Assembly (NCBI GenBank): GCA_004297775.1
Contig: SCUE01000030.1
Span: forward strand, 1-64,000
Source: Chloroflexota bacterium
Lineage (GTDB): Bacteria > Chloroflexota > UBA6077 > FW602-bin22
DNA: 64,000 nt
Reading direction: 5' to 3'
Part shown: positions 7,731 through 15,454 of the stretch, in pieces
Layout: every line of letters begins with the position of its first letter
How positions within the stretch are numbered: position 1 is the first letter of the stretch
Notes under the pieces: model-generated
Database searches by the model: none
What the model was told of the DNA's origin: nothing
What the model saw: only the letters and a program-made list of their open reading frames with translations
Made by a program: the position numbers and the translations under genes

Positions 7731-9125
7731 ATGCCCGCCGCACCGGCGCCGTACGCGACGCTCGCGACCGAGCGACTGAACATGCTCGGCTGTATCCGCT
7801 GCGGCCAGTGCTTGACCGCCTGCCCGACCTTCGTCCTGACGATGGAGGAGGCCGAGGGACCACGCGGGCGGATTGCCCTGGCTCGCGCGCTGAACGAGGG
7901 TCGCATCGACGCGGTTGATGACCTGCGGCGGCACGAGTGGAACTGCCTGGTCTGCGATGCTTGCACCGCCGCCTGTCCGGCCGGCGTCCACATGGACCCG
8001 CTCCAGGTCGCGTTCCGGGCCGACGTGCGCCCGCGGCGTGGCTTCCGCGGACGGTTCTTCGAAAGGCTCGGCCTGCGCGTCGTGCTGGCTTCGCCGTCCC
8101 GAACCCGCATGGCCGTCCGCGCGCTGGCCCACTATCGCGGGCTCGGTATCGATCGGCTGGCCCGGCTGCTCGGGATCGATCGCCTCCTGGGCACTCGCGC
8201 GGCCGAAGACCTCATGCCCGGCCCGATCGCGACGAACTTCGTCGTTCCGCGTGGGGAGAGGCTTGAGCCGGAATTGGGCCAGTCAACGGACGCCCTCACC
8301 CTGGCCCTCTCCGAGAGGGAGAGGGGAGCAATCGACGGACGCCCTCACCCTGACCCTCTCCCTCTGGGAGAGCGGACGTTGGATGGGGGGCGGACACCCA
8401 CGAACGCGTCGTTCTTCGTCGGCTGCGTCATGGGCACGGCTTTGGCCGAACTCGATCGCGCGTCGATCCGCGTCCTGCGTCGATCCGGCGTCGGGGTCAC
8501 GATGACCGCCGGCCAAACCTGTTGCGGTGCGCTCCACGCGCATTCTGGCGATCGCGACGGCGCGCGCTCTCTCTTTCGCGCCAACATCGTCGCGTTCGAG
8601 GCCGATGGCGATGGGCCGATCGTGGTCAATTCGGCCGGCTGCGGCGCGATGCTGCACGACTATGGCCATCACCTACGCGACGATCCCGTCTGGGCCGAGC
8701 GGGCGGCGCGATTCAGCCAGCGCATCGTCGATTTCTCGCGCTTCGTCGCGCGCCGACCGCCGCCGATGCGGCAACGGCTCGACCTCGTCGCGACCTACCA
8801 GGATGCCTGCCACCTCGCCCACGCCCAGCGCATCACGGCCGAGCCGCGCGCGCTCCTGCGCAGCATTCCCGGACTCGAACTGCGAGAGATGTCCGAAAGC
8901 TCGCTCTGTTGTGGCTCGGCTGGCACCTACAACTTGACGAACCCGGAAACCGCAACCGCCCTCCGCGAGCGGAAGCTCGACCACGCAATGGGGCAGAATC
9001 CAGCGGTCATCGTCACGACGAATCCCGGTTGTCTGCTTCACCTGCGCGCCGGTCTGGTCGCGCGCGGCTCGGACGTTCAGGTGCGCCACATCGCGGAACT
9101 GCTCGACGAGGCGTCCGCGCCGTGA
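7731..9125 (+). CDS. GlcF-like iron-sulfur subunit of glycolate/lactate-type dehydrogenase
   Basis: A 464-residue protein. Two 4Fe-4S clusters lie at the N-terminus: CIRCGQCLTACP (residues ~23-34) and CLVCDACTAACP (~73-84). Two CCG domains follow: SFFVGCVMG...GQTCCGALHAHSGD and TYQDACHLAH...SSLCCGSAGTYN. This is the subunit that passes electrons from the FAD subunit to quinone or heterodisulfide-type carriers. Residues ~185-223 are a low-complexity insertion encoded by two copies of a short palindromic repeat, in-frame and between domains. The FAD subunit follows 170 nt later, separated by more repeat copies. Confidence 0.85.
   Translation: MPAAPAPYATLATERLNMLGCIRCGQCLTACPTFVLTMEEAEGPRGRIALARALNEGRIDAVDDLRRHEWNCLVCDACTAACPAGVHMDPLQVAFRADVRPRRGFRGRFFERLGLRVVLASPSRTRMAVRALAHYRGLGIDRLARLLGIDRLLGTRAAEDLMPGPIATNFVVPRGERLEPELGQSTDALTLALSERERGAIDGRPHPDPLPLGERTLDGGRTPTNASFFVGCVMGTALAELDRASIRVLRRSGVGVTMTAGQTCCGALHAHSGDRDGARSLFRANIVAFEADGDGPIVVNSAGCGAMLHDYGHHLRDDPVWAERAARFSQRIVDFSRFVARRPPPMRQRLDLVATYQDACHLAHAQRITAEPRALLRSIPGLELREMSESSLCCGSAGTYNLTNPETATALRERKLDHAMGQNPAVIVTTNPGCLLHLRAGLVARGSDVQVRHIAELLDEASAP
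8286..8376 (+). repeat. Two tandem copies of palindromic repeat family A inside glcF-like gene
   Basis: Two units beginning ACGGACGCCCTCACCCTG and continuing with CCCTCTCC then a GAGAG-rich complementary arm stand in tandem (8286-8328 and 8335-8376). Each can fold as a short hairpin. They add about 30 codons to the gene without a frameshift. Related copies are at 9131-9163, 29712-29752, 49642-49680 and 50056-50085. Confidence 0.75.
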
Positions 9126-9294
9126 GTGTCGCCCTCACCCTAACCCTCTCCCAGAGAGAGAGGCAATTGTTTTTGTCTTTGCGAGACAACAGGGGTGTCC
9201 CAGTAGGAGGGGACGAAAATCTCCCAGAGGACGAGGGAATTGTTTTTGTCTTTGCGAGGGCTGGCGCCCTCGCGCTCCGGCGTCGGACGCGCGA
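9126..9294 (+). repeat. Repeat-filled spacer between glcF-like and glcD-like genes
   Basis: The 169-nt gap starts with a family A repeat (GCCCTCACCCTAACCCTCTC...). It then holds two identical 21-bp direct copies of a T-rich unit starting AATTGTTTTTGTCTTTG, at 9165-9185 and 9238-9258, separated by 52 nt. A GGAGGGG stretch at about 9207 sits inside. No coding potential is seen. Confidence 0.7.
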
Positions 9295-10725
9295 ATGAGT
9301 AGGTCCAAGTCCACGCTCGCAACCGATCTGCGCGCGCTCGTCACGACCAGCACGATCATCGATCGGCCAATCGACCTCGAAACCTACGGCTACGACGCGT
9401 CCTTCATGACGCAGCTTTCGCCGCGAGCGCCGGATGTCGCCGTGATCGCGCGATGCCGCGAGGATGTGTCGGCGGTGCTCCGCTATGCGAACGAGCGCGG
9501 CATCCCGGTCACGCCGCGCGGCGCCGCCAGCGGGCAGGCCGGCGGTTCGGTCGCGCTTCATGGCGGTATCGTTCTGAGCGTCCACGCGATGGACCGCGTC
9601 ATCGAGATCGACACGGCCAACATGCAGGTGTTCGTCGAGCCGGGCGTCGTTCATTCCCGCCTCAACGAGACGCTGGCACGCGACCGCCTGATCTTTCCGC
9701 CCGACCCCGGTTCCAGCCGCATGGCCACCCTCGGCGGGATGGCCTCGACCAACGCCCACGGAATGCGCGCGGTCAAGTACGGTCCGACCGCGTCGTGGGT
9801 GCTGGGACTCGAGGTCGTTCTAGCCAACGGCGACGTAATCGAGACCGGCTCGATCGGGTCGCGCGCCAAGCAGAGCTCGTCCGGATTGGATCTCACGAAG
9901 CTGCTGGTCGGCTCCGAGGGAACGCTTGGCGTCTTCACGCGCCTGCGCCTGAAGGCGATGCCGATTCCACCGGCACGTGCGCTCGTGATGGGCGTGTTCG
10001 ACGTCCTCGAGAACGCCGGCCAGGCGGTCCAATCGGTTTTCGCGGCTGGCATCACCGCGTCCGCGATCGAGATCGTCGATGCTCGCTCGATCAAGGCGAT
10101 CAACCTTTACCGGCCAAACCTAAAGCTGCCGGATGCCGAGGCGCTGCTGTTCTTCGAGGTCGATGGCGCCCCAGCCGGGGTGCGTTGGGAGGCCGAGAAG
10201 ATCGCCGACACGATCCGATCGCGGGCGACGCGGGTCGATTGGTCCGACGAGCCGAAACAGATGGCCGCTTTGTGGGAAGGCCGGTCGGTCGTCGGCGCGG
10301 CGATCGGCTTGCTGCGGCCAGGTTCGAACCGCGCCTACTGCGGCGAGGATATCTGCGTGCCGGTCGCCCGCATCCCGGAGACGCTGCGGGAGATCCAGGA
10401 GATCAGCCGCCGGTTCGACATCCCGATCGCGACCTACGGCCACATTGGCAATGGCAATCTCCACCCGGGCCATCTGATCGACGCGCGCGACCCGGATGAA
10501 TCGCGCCGCGTGCTACTCGTCGCCGACGCGATTCACGATCTCGCTCTCCGCATGGGCGGCACGACCACCGGTGAGCATGGCGTCGGCGCGGTCCGCCGGC
10601 CGTACATGGAACGCGAGCACGGCCCGGCGCTTGAAGCGATGCGCGCGATCAAGCGCGCGCTCGATCCAAACGGCATACTCAATCCCGGAAAAATCTTTTT
10701 GACGCGTCGACCACAAGTTACCTAA
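9295..10725 (+). CDS. FAD-linked oxidase, GlcD-like (glycolate/D-lactate dehydrogenase type)
   Basis: A 476-residue VAO/PCMH-fold flavoprotein. The FAD-binding N-terminal half shows VTPRGAASGQAGGSVALHGG, PPDPGSSRMATLGGMASTNAHG and LLVGSEGTLGVFTRLRLK. The C-terminal substrate domain contains TYGHIGNGNLHPGHL (the paired His metal site) and TTGEHGVGAVRRPYME. It oxidises a 2-hydroxyacid, reducing FAD and passing electrons to the iron-sulfur subunit encoded just upstream. The exact acid (glycolate, D-lactate, 2-hydroxyglutarate) is not resolved. ATG 9295 follows a purine-poor site, so initiation may be weak. Confidence 0.87.
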   Translation: MSRSKSTLATDLRALVTTSTIIDRPIDLETYGYDASFMTQLSPRAPDVAVIARCREDVSAVLRYANERGIPVTPRGAASGQAGGSVALHGGIVLSVHAMDRVIEIDTANMQVFVEPGVVHSRLNETLARDRLIFPPDPGSSRMATLGGMASTNAHGMRAVKYGPTASWVLGLEVVLANGDVIETGSIGSRAKQSSSGLDLTKLLVGSEGTLGVFTRLRLKAMPIPPARALVMGVFDVLENAGQAVQSVFAAGITASAIEIVDARSIKAINLYRPNLKLPDAEALLFFEVDGAPAGVRWEAEKIADTIRSRATRVDWSDEPKQMAALWEGRSVVGAAIGLLRPGSNRAYCGEDICVPVARIPETLREIQEISRRFDIPIATYGHIGNGNLHPGHLIDARDPDESRRVLLVADAIHDLALRMGGTTTGEHGVGAVRRPYMEREHGPALEAMRAIKRALDPNGILNPGKIFLTRRPQVT

Positions 10726-10737
10726 GGGCGAGCACGT

Positions 10738-11838
10738 ATGGACATCGAAGGCCTTCATCACATCACGCTCGTATGTCACGAGGCCGCGCGCACGGTCGAT
10801 TTCTACACGCGCGTCCTCGGACTGCGATTCGTCAAGAAGACTGTGAACTTCGACGATCCGGGCGCCTACCACCTCTATTTCGGCGATCGCACAGGGAGTC
10901 CAGGCTCGGCGATCACCTTCTTCGAGTGGAAGTGGGCGCCCCGCGGCGTCTGGGGACTCGGTGGCACGCACCACTTCGCGCTCGGCGTCGTCGACCGGGC
11001 CGGACTCCTGAAGTGGAAGCGCCGCCTGATCGATCTTGGGGTGCGCGTGTCCGGGCCGCTCGACCGGCACTACTTCACGTCGATCTACCTCCAGGATCCC
11101 GATGGCGCAATCGTCGAGATCGCCACCCAGGGGCCGGGCTGGACGATCGATGAGGAACCCGAGGCACTGGGGATGGCGCTCCGACCGCCGCCAGAGGCGA
11201 TGACGATCGCCAATCGCGACACCGCGCGCATCGCGGCCGAAACCTGGCCCGAGCCCGTGCCGACGATCGACGCGGAGATGGCTTTGTCGCACGGTATGCA
11301 TCACATCACCGCGATTGGGTCGGACATCAAGCGGACCGACGCGTTCTTCGGCGATCTCCTGGGGATGCGGCGGGTCAAGATGACCTCGAACTTCGACGAC
11401 CCGGATTCGGCGCACTGGTACTGGGGCGTCGGTCCCGGACGGCCGGGAACGATCATCACCTACTTCGAGCGGCCGCGGGAGCGACCTGCGACGATCGGCG
11501 CTGGACAGACGCATCACTTCGCTCTCTCGGTGCCGAGCGATGAGGCGCAATTGGCCTGGCGTGAGAAGCTGGTCAAAGCTGGCCTGGGCGTGTCGCCGGT
11601 GATGGATCGCATTTACTTCAAGAGCATCTACATGCGCGATCCGGACGGTCACATCATCGAGATTGCGACCCGTGGCCCTGGCTTCGCGATCGATGAACCC
11701 CTCGAATCGCTCGGGCAGGCGTTGCGGCTGCCGCCCTGGCTCGAAGACCAGCGGAGCGAGATCGAATCGACGTTGACGCCGCTCGACCCGACGATGTCGG
11801 TTGGAACAGCCGACGCGCGCGGAAGCATGCGCTCGTGA
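10738..11838 (+). CDS. Two-domain VOC ring-cleaving dioxygenase (MhqO/PcpA-like)
   Basis: A 366-residue protein with two tandem glyoxalase/VOC modules (residues ~1-140 and ~180-320). Metal-ligand-like residues recur in each: GLHHITLV, GGTHHFALG and AIVEIAT in the first; GMHHITAIG, GQTHHFALS and IIEIAT in the second. YFTSIYLQDPDG and YFKSIYMRDPDG are the paired repeats. This architecture matches extradiol hydroquinone-type dioxygenases such as MhqO. The next gene, an MhqD-like esterase, overlaps its stop by 4 nt, which is a known pairing. A short gap after the GlcD-like gene suggests one transcription unit. Cytosolic. Confidence 0.85.
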   Translation: MDIEGLHHITLVCHEAARTVDFYTRVLGLRFVKKTVNFDDPGAYHLYFGDRTGSPGSAITFFEWKWAPRGVWGLGGTHHFALGVVDRAGLLKWKRRLIDLGVRVSGPLDRHYFTSIYLQDPDGAIVEIATQGPGWTIDEEPEALGMALRPPPEAMTIANRDTARIAAETWPEPVPTIDAEMALSHGMHHITAIGSDIKRTDAFFGDLLGMRRVKMTSNFDDPDSAHWYWGVGPGRPGTIITYFERPRERPATIGAGQTHHFALSVPSDEAQLAWREKLVKAGLGVSPVMDRIYFKSIYMRDPDGHIIEIATRGPGFAIDEPLESLGQALRLPPWLEDQRSEIESTLTPLDPTMSVGTADARGSMRS

Positions 11839-12470
11839 GACTGCCCCCACAGGGCGACATCGCGCCCCTCGCCGCCGGTGTACCGATCGAAGAAGCGCGC
11901 GGCGCGCTCGTGATGGTCCACGGTCGGGGCGCGACCGCCGAGAGTATTCTCACATTGGCCGATGCGCTGGATGTCTCCGGTTTGACCCTACGCGCGCCGA
12001 GCGCGGCCGGAAACGTGTGGTATCCGCGCCGCTTCATGGAACCGATCGCGTCGAACGAGCCGTTCCTCTCCTCGGCGCTGGCGGCACTCGCCGTGCTGGT
12101 GCGAGAACTATCGGCCGCGGTCGAGGCGCGAAACGTCGTCCTGCTCGGATTCTCCCAGGGAGCGTGCCTCGTTCTGGAGTACGCCGCGCGCAACGCCCGA
12201 CGGTTTGGCGGCATCATTGGGCTGAGTGGCGGTCTGATCGGCGAGCCGGGGACGCGCTGGGAGTATCCGGGCTCACTTGATGGCACGCCGGTTCTGCTCG
12301 GTTGCTCCGACGTTGATTTCCACATTCCGGAGGCGCGCGTGCGGGAGTCGGCGGAGGCACTGACGGCTCTCGGCGCGCGCGTCGATTGCCGAATCTATCC
12401 TGGTATGGGGCACACGGTGAATCAGGACGAGATGGACGCGGTGCAGGCGATCCTGCACGATATCCGGTAG
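11835..12470 (+). CDS. Alpha/beta hydrolase, carboxylesterase/phospholipase family (MhqD-like)
   Basis: A 211-residue esterase. The oxyanion HGRGAT motif is near residue 30, the nucleophile Ser in LLGFSQGACL near residue 100, Asp in GCSDVDFH near 157 and His in PGMGHTV near 191, completing the triad. GTG 11835 overlaps the stop of the dioxygenase gene (GTGA). In Bacillus the same dioxygenase/hydrolase pair (mhqO-mhqD) serves quinone or methylhydroquinone detoxification. Here the pairing supports a similar aromatic role, by analogy only. Confidence 0.84.
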   Translation: MRLPPQGDIAPLAAGVPIEEARGALVMVHGRGATAESILTLADALDVSGLTLRAPSAAGNVWYPRRFMEPIASNEPFLSSALAALAVLVRELSAAVEARNVVLLGFSQGACLVLEYAARNARRFGGIIGLSGGLIGEPGTRWEYPGSLDGTPVLLGCSDVDFHIPEARVRESAEALTALGARVDCRIYPGMGHTVNQDEMDAVQAILHDIR

Positions 12471-12494
12471 CGTACGGATCGAGGTGGCGAGGAC

Positions 12495-12977
12495 GTGACC
12501 GATCCAAACACGGGCGGGTTTGTCTGGACTCCCGCCTTGCGCGCGGTCTGCTACGCGGCTCTGCGGAGTGTCCGCGAGCGCGCCGGCGCCGACATGGCCG
12601 CCTTCTTCGAGTGGCTGAGCGAGGACGACGGCCTCGTGATGCGAGCGCAGAACGGATGGACCGGAAACAATCTGGTCGACCGACTCCGTGTCAAGTCCGG
12701 CGACGACTCGCTGGCTGGCTACGCGGTTTCGATCGGCGAGCCGGTGATCGTCGCCGACCTTCGCACGGAAACGCGCTTTCGCGTGCCGGCGGCGCTGCTG
12801 GACCAGGGCGCAATCACCGGCGTTGCCATCGTCGTCGGGCATCCCGATGCGCCGCTCGGCGTCATCGCGACGCACTGGCGCCGGAGTGTCAACGTCGGTG
12901 ATCCCGCGGTCGAAGCGATCGTCGCGATCGCCGACGATCTCGCGGTGACGCTCTCGAATATGGACGACGGCGGGTGA
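12495..12977 (+). CDS. GAF-domain protein
   Basis: A 160-residue single GAF domain: AAFFEWLSEDDGLVMRAQNG, a VKSGDDSLAGYAVSIGEPVIVADL strand-helix and a GVIATHWRR strand-turn. The hallmark 'GxAxxxGEPVxVxDLRxExRF' pattern is present. GAF domains sense small ligands or redox state; no output domain is fused. The start is GTG 12495 with a GGTGGCGAGGA ribosome site. It is 24 nt downstream of the esterase, so it may belong to that operon. Ligand unknown. Confidence 0.75.
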   Translation: MTDPNTGGFVWTPALRAVCYAALRSVRERAGADMAAFFEWLSEDDGLVMRAQNGWTGNNLVDRLRVKSGDDSLAGYAVSIGEPVIVADLRTETRFRVPAALLDQGAITGVAIVVGHPDAPLGVIATHWRRSVNVGDPAVEAIVAIADDLAVTLSNMDDGG

Positions 12978-12986
12978 ACGTTCGCA

Positions 12987-13820
12987 ATGCTCCTTTCGCG
13001 ACAACGATGCGATCGAGCCGGGCTCAGGCAGTTGCGCACTGATCGCTTCTCCGGGTTGATCCCGGACGTGCGCGTTGTGCTTGCGCCGAGCGCGCCGGCG
13101 TGGTCGCCGCCTTGGCCGACGAGAATCCTCATTGCGTGCGTTCTCTTCGTACTCGCGGTTCTGCCGGCGAGCGCCGCCGCACCGTGGCTCGACGACGCCG
13201 CGATCGCGAATTGGAACGCGGCGGGCGCGGTGATTCCGCGTGCGACAACGCCGGATGTACCGTTCCAGGAGATCTGTCTGCGCCGCGAGCGTCCGGCGAC
13301 TGGGAGCGATGAGGAGCGATCCCTCGCCGCCGCCGGGTGGCGGCTCACGGAGTACTGGCCGTCGCGGCGCCAGGGGGCCGTTGCCGTCATCCTCGCGACG
13401 TCGATGTACGACGGCATGTGCCGTCCGTACGACTACAACGGCTTCGTCTTCCTCGACGGTCGCTACGTCGGCCGGCTCGCGCCGACGCATCTCGTATCTC
13501 GAACCGATGGCGCGATCGACCCCGGTGGAGCCACGATCGCGTCCGACGGCTCGATCGAAGCGCGCTTCATCCGATACGCCGACCGCGACCCGCTGTGCTG
13601 CCCGTCGCGCGGCCACACTCGCGTCACCTATCGCGTCGTCAATGGCGTCCTCGGCGTCGCGACTCGCCAGAGCGAGGGTGCGTCGCCGCCTGCAACCGCG
13701 CTCCCCAGGACCGGCGGACTGACTGTGCCGATCGGGGTGGGACTCGCGGCCAGTCTATGCGCAATCTGCGGCGGAGCGCTTGTCCGGTGTCGCCGCCGCG
13801 ACCAGACACGGTTTAGTTAA
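12987..13820 (+). CDS. LppP/LprE-like secreted protein with LPXTG-like tail
   Basis: A 277-residue protein. A hydrophobic export segment ILIACVLFVLAVLPASAAA lies at about residues 47-65, preceded by an unusually long basic leader, so a GTG or TTG start nearer to it (for example about 13057-13070) is possible. The mature part contains MYDGMCRPYDYNGFVFLDG and a RYVGRLAP...SRTDGA block, typical of LppP/LprE-type proteins of unknown role. The C-terminus reads ALPRTGG, then a hydrophobic stretch, then CRRR: the layout of a sortase cell-wall sorting signal. This implies surface anchoring in a monoderm envelope. No sortase gene is in the window. Confidence 0.65.
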   Translation: MLLSRQRCDRAGLRQLRTDRFSGLIPDVRVVLAPSAPAWSPPWPTRILIACVLFVLAVLPASAAAPWLDDAAIANWNAAGAVIPRATTPDVPFQEICLRRERPATGSDEERSLAAAGWRLTEYWPSRRQGAVAVILATSMYDGMCRPYDYNGFVFLDGRYVGRLAPTHLVSRTDGAIDPGGATIASDGSIEARFIRYADRDPLCCPSRGHTRVTYRVVNGVLGVATRQSEGASPPATALPRTGGLTVPIGVGLAASLCAICGGALVRCRRRDQTRFS

Positions 13821-14173
13821 GGCAACGGTCGCTGGCGTATTGAGTCGCGCTCAAGGACGGAAAATCGTCTGCTCAGATCAACTCCCGCCTCAGCCAGCAA
13901 CGCCAGGATGCGTTCGGCCGGTTCCTCCGGGTCCATTGGCCTGAACCGGAGGTAAAGGAGGCCCGGCGGCGTGGGCGCCGAGCGACGATAGATCAGTTCG
14001 CCGTAGTCGCGATCGAACGTGATGACAACACGGTTCTCGTTCGCGGCTCGAGACACGACGTCGAAGTCAACCGCCCCCGGCGCATCCTCGCTTGCGGATG
14101 CGATGTCGTGCCCCGCCATTCGTAGCCGACGAACGCTGGCGGCCGGAACGTTTTCGTTCGCGAGAAACCGCAC
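13817..14173 (-). CDS. DUF5615 PIN-like toxin
   Basis: A 118-residue PIN-like protein starting MRFLANENVPAASVRRLRMAG, with Asp/Glu residues in SASEDAPGAVDFDV and VVITFDRDYGELIY. This is the acidic pattern of DUF5615 (Mut7-C/VapC-like) proteins. Start GTG 14173 is immediately after the TAG stop of the DUF433 gene. The pair is a common chromosomal TA module; a nuclease role for the toxin is inferred from fold only. Confidence 0.8.
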   Translation of the reverse strand: MRFLANENVPAASVRRLRMAGHDIASASEDAPGAVDFDVVSRAANENRVVITFDRDYGELIYRRSAPTPPGLLYLRFRPMDPEEPAERILALLAEAGVDLSRRFSVLERDSIRQRPLP

Positions 14174-14413
14174 CTATCGTGCAGAAGCGGCGACTGTGAA
14201 GAGCGTCTGCTCTCGGACCGACTCGGCCGCGAAGTCGAATACCGCGCGGAGTGCATCGGGCGTAAGCGTCGGATAGTTCTCGATCAACTGCTCCAACGTC
14301 CAGCCCTCAGCCAGCAACCCAAGCAGAAACTCGACGCCCAAGCGCGTGCCCTTGACGCTCGGCTTGCCCGCGAGGACCCGGGGATCGGCATGAATATGCT
14401 GGTGCCAGTCCAT
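14174..14413 (-). CDS. DUF433 antitoxin
   Basis: A 79-residue protein: the motif HADPRVLAGKPSVKGTRLGVEFLLGLLAEGWTLEQLIENYP is diagnostic of DUF433, a winged/HTH-like antitoxin family. I chose ATG 14413, with GGAGG 6 nt upstream; an upstream in-frame start at 14512 would add a non-conserved leader overlapping the next gene. It precedes the DUF5615 toxin with no spacer, implying coupled translation. Confidence 0.85.
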   Translation of the reverse strand: MDWHQHIHADPRVLAGKPSVKGTRLGVEFLLGLLAEGWTLEQLIENYPTLTPDALRAVFDFAAESVREQTLFTVAASAR

Positions 14414-14460
14414 CGTCGTCCTCCATCCTGAGTGTACGCCGCGCGACTGATGGTGCTCCC

Positions 14461-15357
14461 CTACGCAAACACGCCCTCGATCAATCTCTTCGTCTTCAGG
14501 CAATTGCCCCACTCGTCCACGCCGGCGCCGTACTCGATTGATACCGGGCCGGTGAATCCGGCGTCACGCGTCAGTCGGAGAGTGTGCGCGAGGTCGTAGA
14601 CGAGGTGATTGCCGGCCCCATCGAACCAGATCGACTTTGCGTGGATGATCGCCGTGTATGGCGCGATCTTGGCCAGATCGCGGTAAAGCGGAGCCGGATC
14701 GAGGCCGGTCGGTGGGACCGGGTTCATCTGGTGTGACTGAATCGGTGGGAAATTGCCGGTGTCCATGCATACCTTCAGCCGATTGCCGCCGACGCCAGCG
14801 ATGATCGCCAGGATGACATCGGGATCGACCGTCATCCCGCCGTGGTTCTCGATCGTCATCACCATCCCGCGTCTGGCGGCGTGATCGCACAGTCGGCCGT
14901 AGGAATCGATCGTCACGCTCAGCGGACCGAGCACCTCATCGCGCGCGACGTACGACTGCGCGTTCGCGCGCACGTAGCGGACGCCGAGGTCGGCCGCGAA
15001 GTCCATCCAGCCTTCGATCTCGCGCAGATCATCCTCGCGGTAGGTCGGGTCGGCGATCGAGATGTTGCCGGCGTCGATCGGCATGCTGACGACATTCAGT
15101 GAGTTACGCGCGATCGCCGCCTTGAGTTGGGCAACGTAGGTCGGCTCGCGCCTCTCGACGTGGAACCCGCAGATCTCGACGTTGTCGATGTCGAGCTTCG
15201 GCCGAACTCCATCCAGGAAGTCGAACAACGTCATTGTCTTCGGGTGCGGCAGTTGGTGGGGCTGCTTGACGCCGTTGGCATCGCGCTTGGTCAGAAGACG
15301 GGGTCCGAGACTCTGGTGCAAGCTCCACGTCGAGACGCACATTCGCGAGCGATCCAT
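14461..15357 (-). CDS. Sugar phosphate isomerase/epimerase (TIM barrel)
   Basis: A 298-residue xylose-isomerase-like barrel: VEICGFHVERREP, MTIENHGGMTVDPD (Glu), VCMDTGNFPP (Asp), AIIHAKSIWFDG (His) and SIEYGAGVDEWG (Glu) form the usual metal and acid set. Likely cytosolic isomerase, epimerase or dehydratase of a sugar or inositol derivative; the substrate is unresolved. It differs clearly from the other family member at 6705-7523, so they are not recent duplicates. It lies between a TA pair and the CehA-like gene, all on the minus strand. Confidence 0.82.
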   Translation of the reverse strand: MDRSRMCVSTWSLHQSLGPRLLTKRDANGVKQPHQLPHPKTMTLFDFLDGVRPKLDIDNVEICGFHVERREPTYVAQLKAAIARNSLNVVSMPIDAGNISIADPTYREDDLREIEGWMDFAADLGVRYVRANAQSYVARDEVLGPLSVTIDSYGRLCDHAARRGMVMTIENHGGMTVDPDVILAIIAGVGGNRLKVCMDTGNFPPIQSHQMNPVPPTGLDPAPLYRDLAKIAPYTAIIHAKSIWFDGAGNHLVYDLAHTLRLTRDAGFTGPVSIEYGAGVDEWGNCLKTKRLIEGVFA

Positions 15358-15454
15358 CGATGTCCTCCACGTATTGTGAAACTGGCGCGCGATGCCGTTC
15401 GCGTCGCCGCGCGACGAGGATACACGGGCCGATGGCGCGCCAGAGCTAGCGGAC

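Noticed and set aside
8286..8376. CRISPR-like tandem repeats
   Set aside because: Only two units, no spacer of regular length, and the same unit is dispersed elsewhere; it is a palindromic element, not an array.
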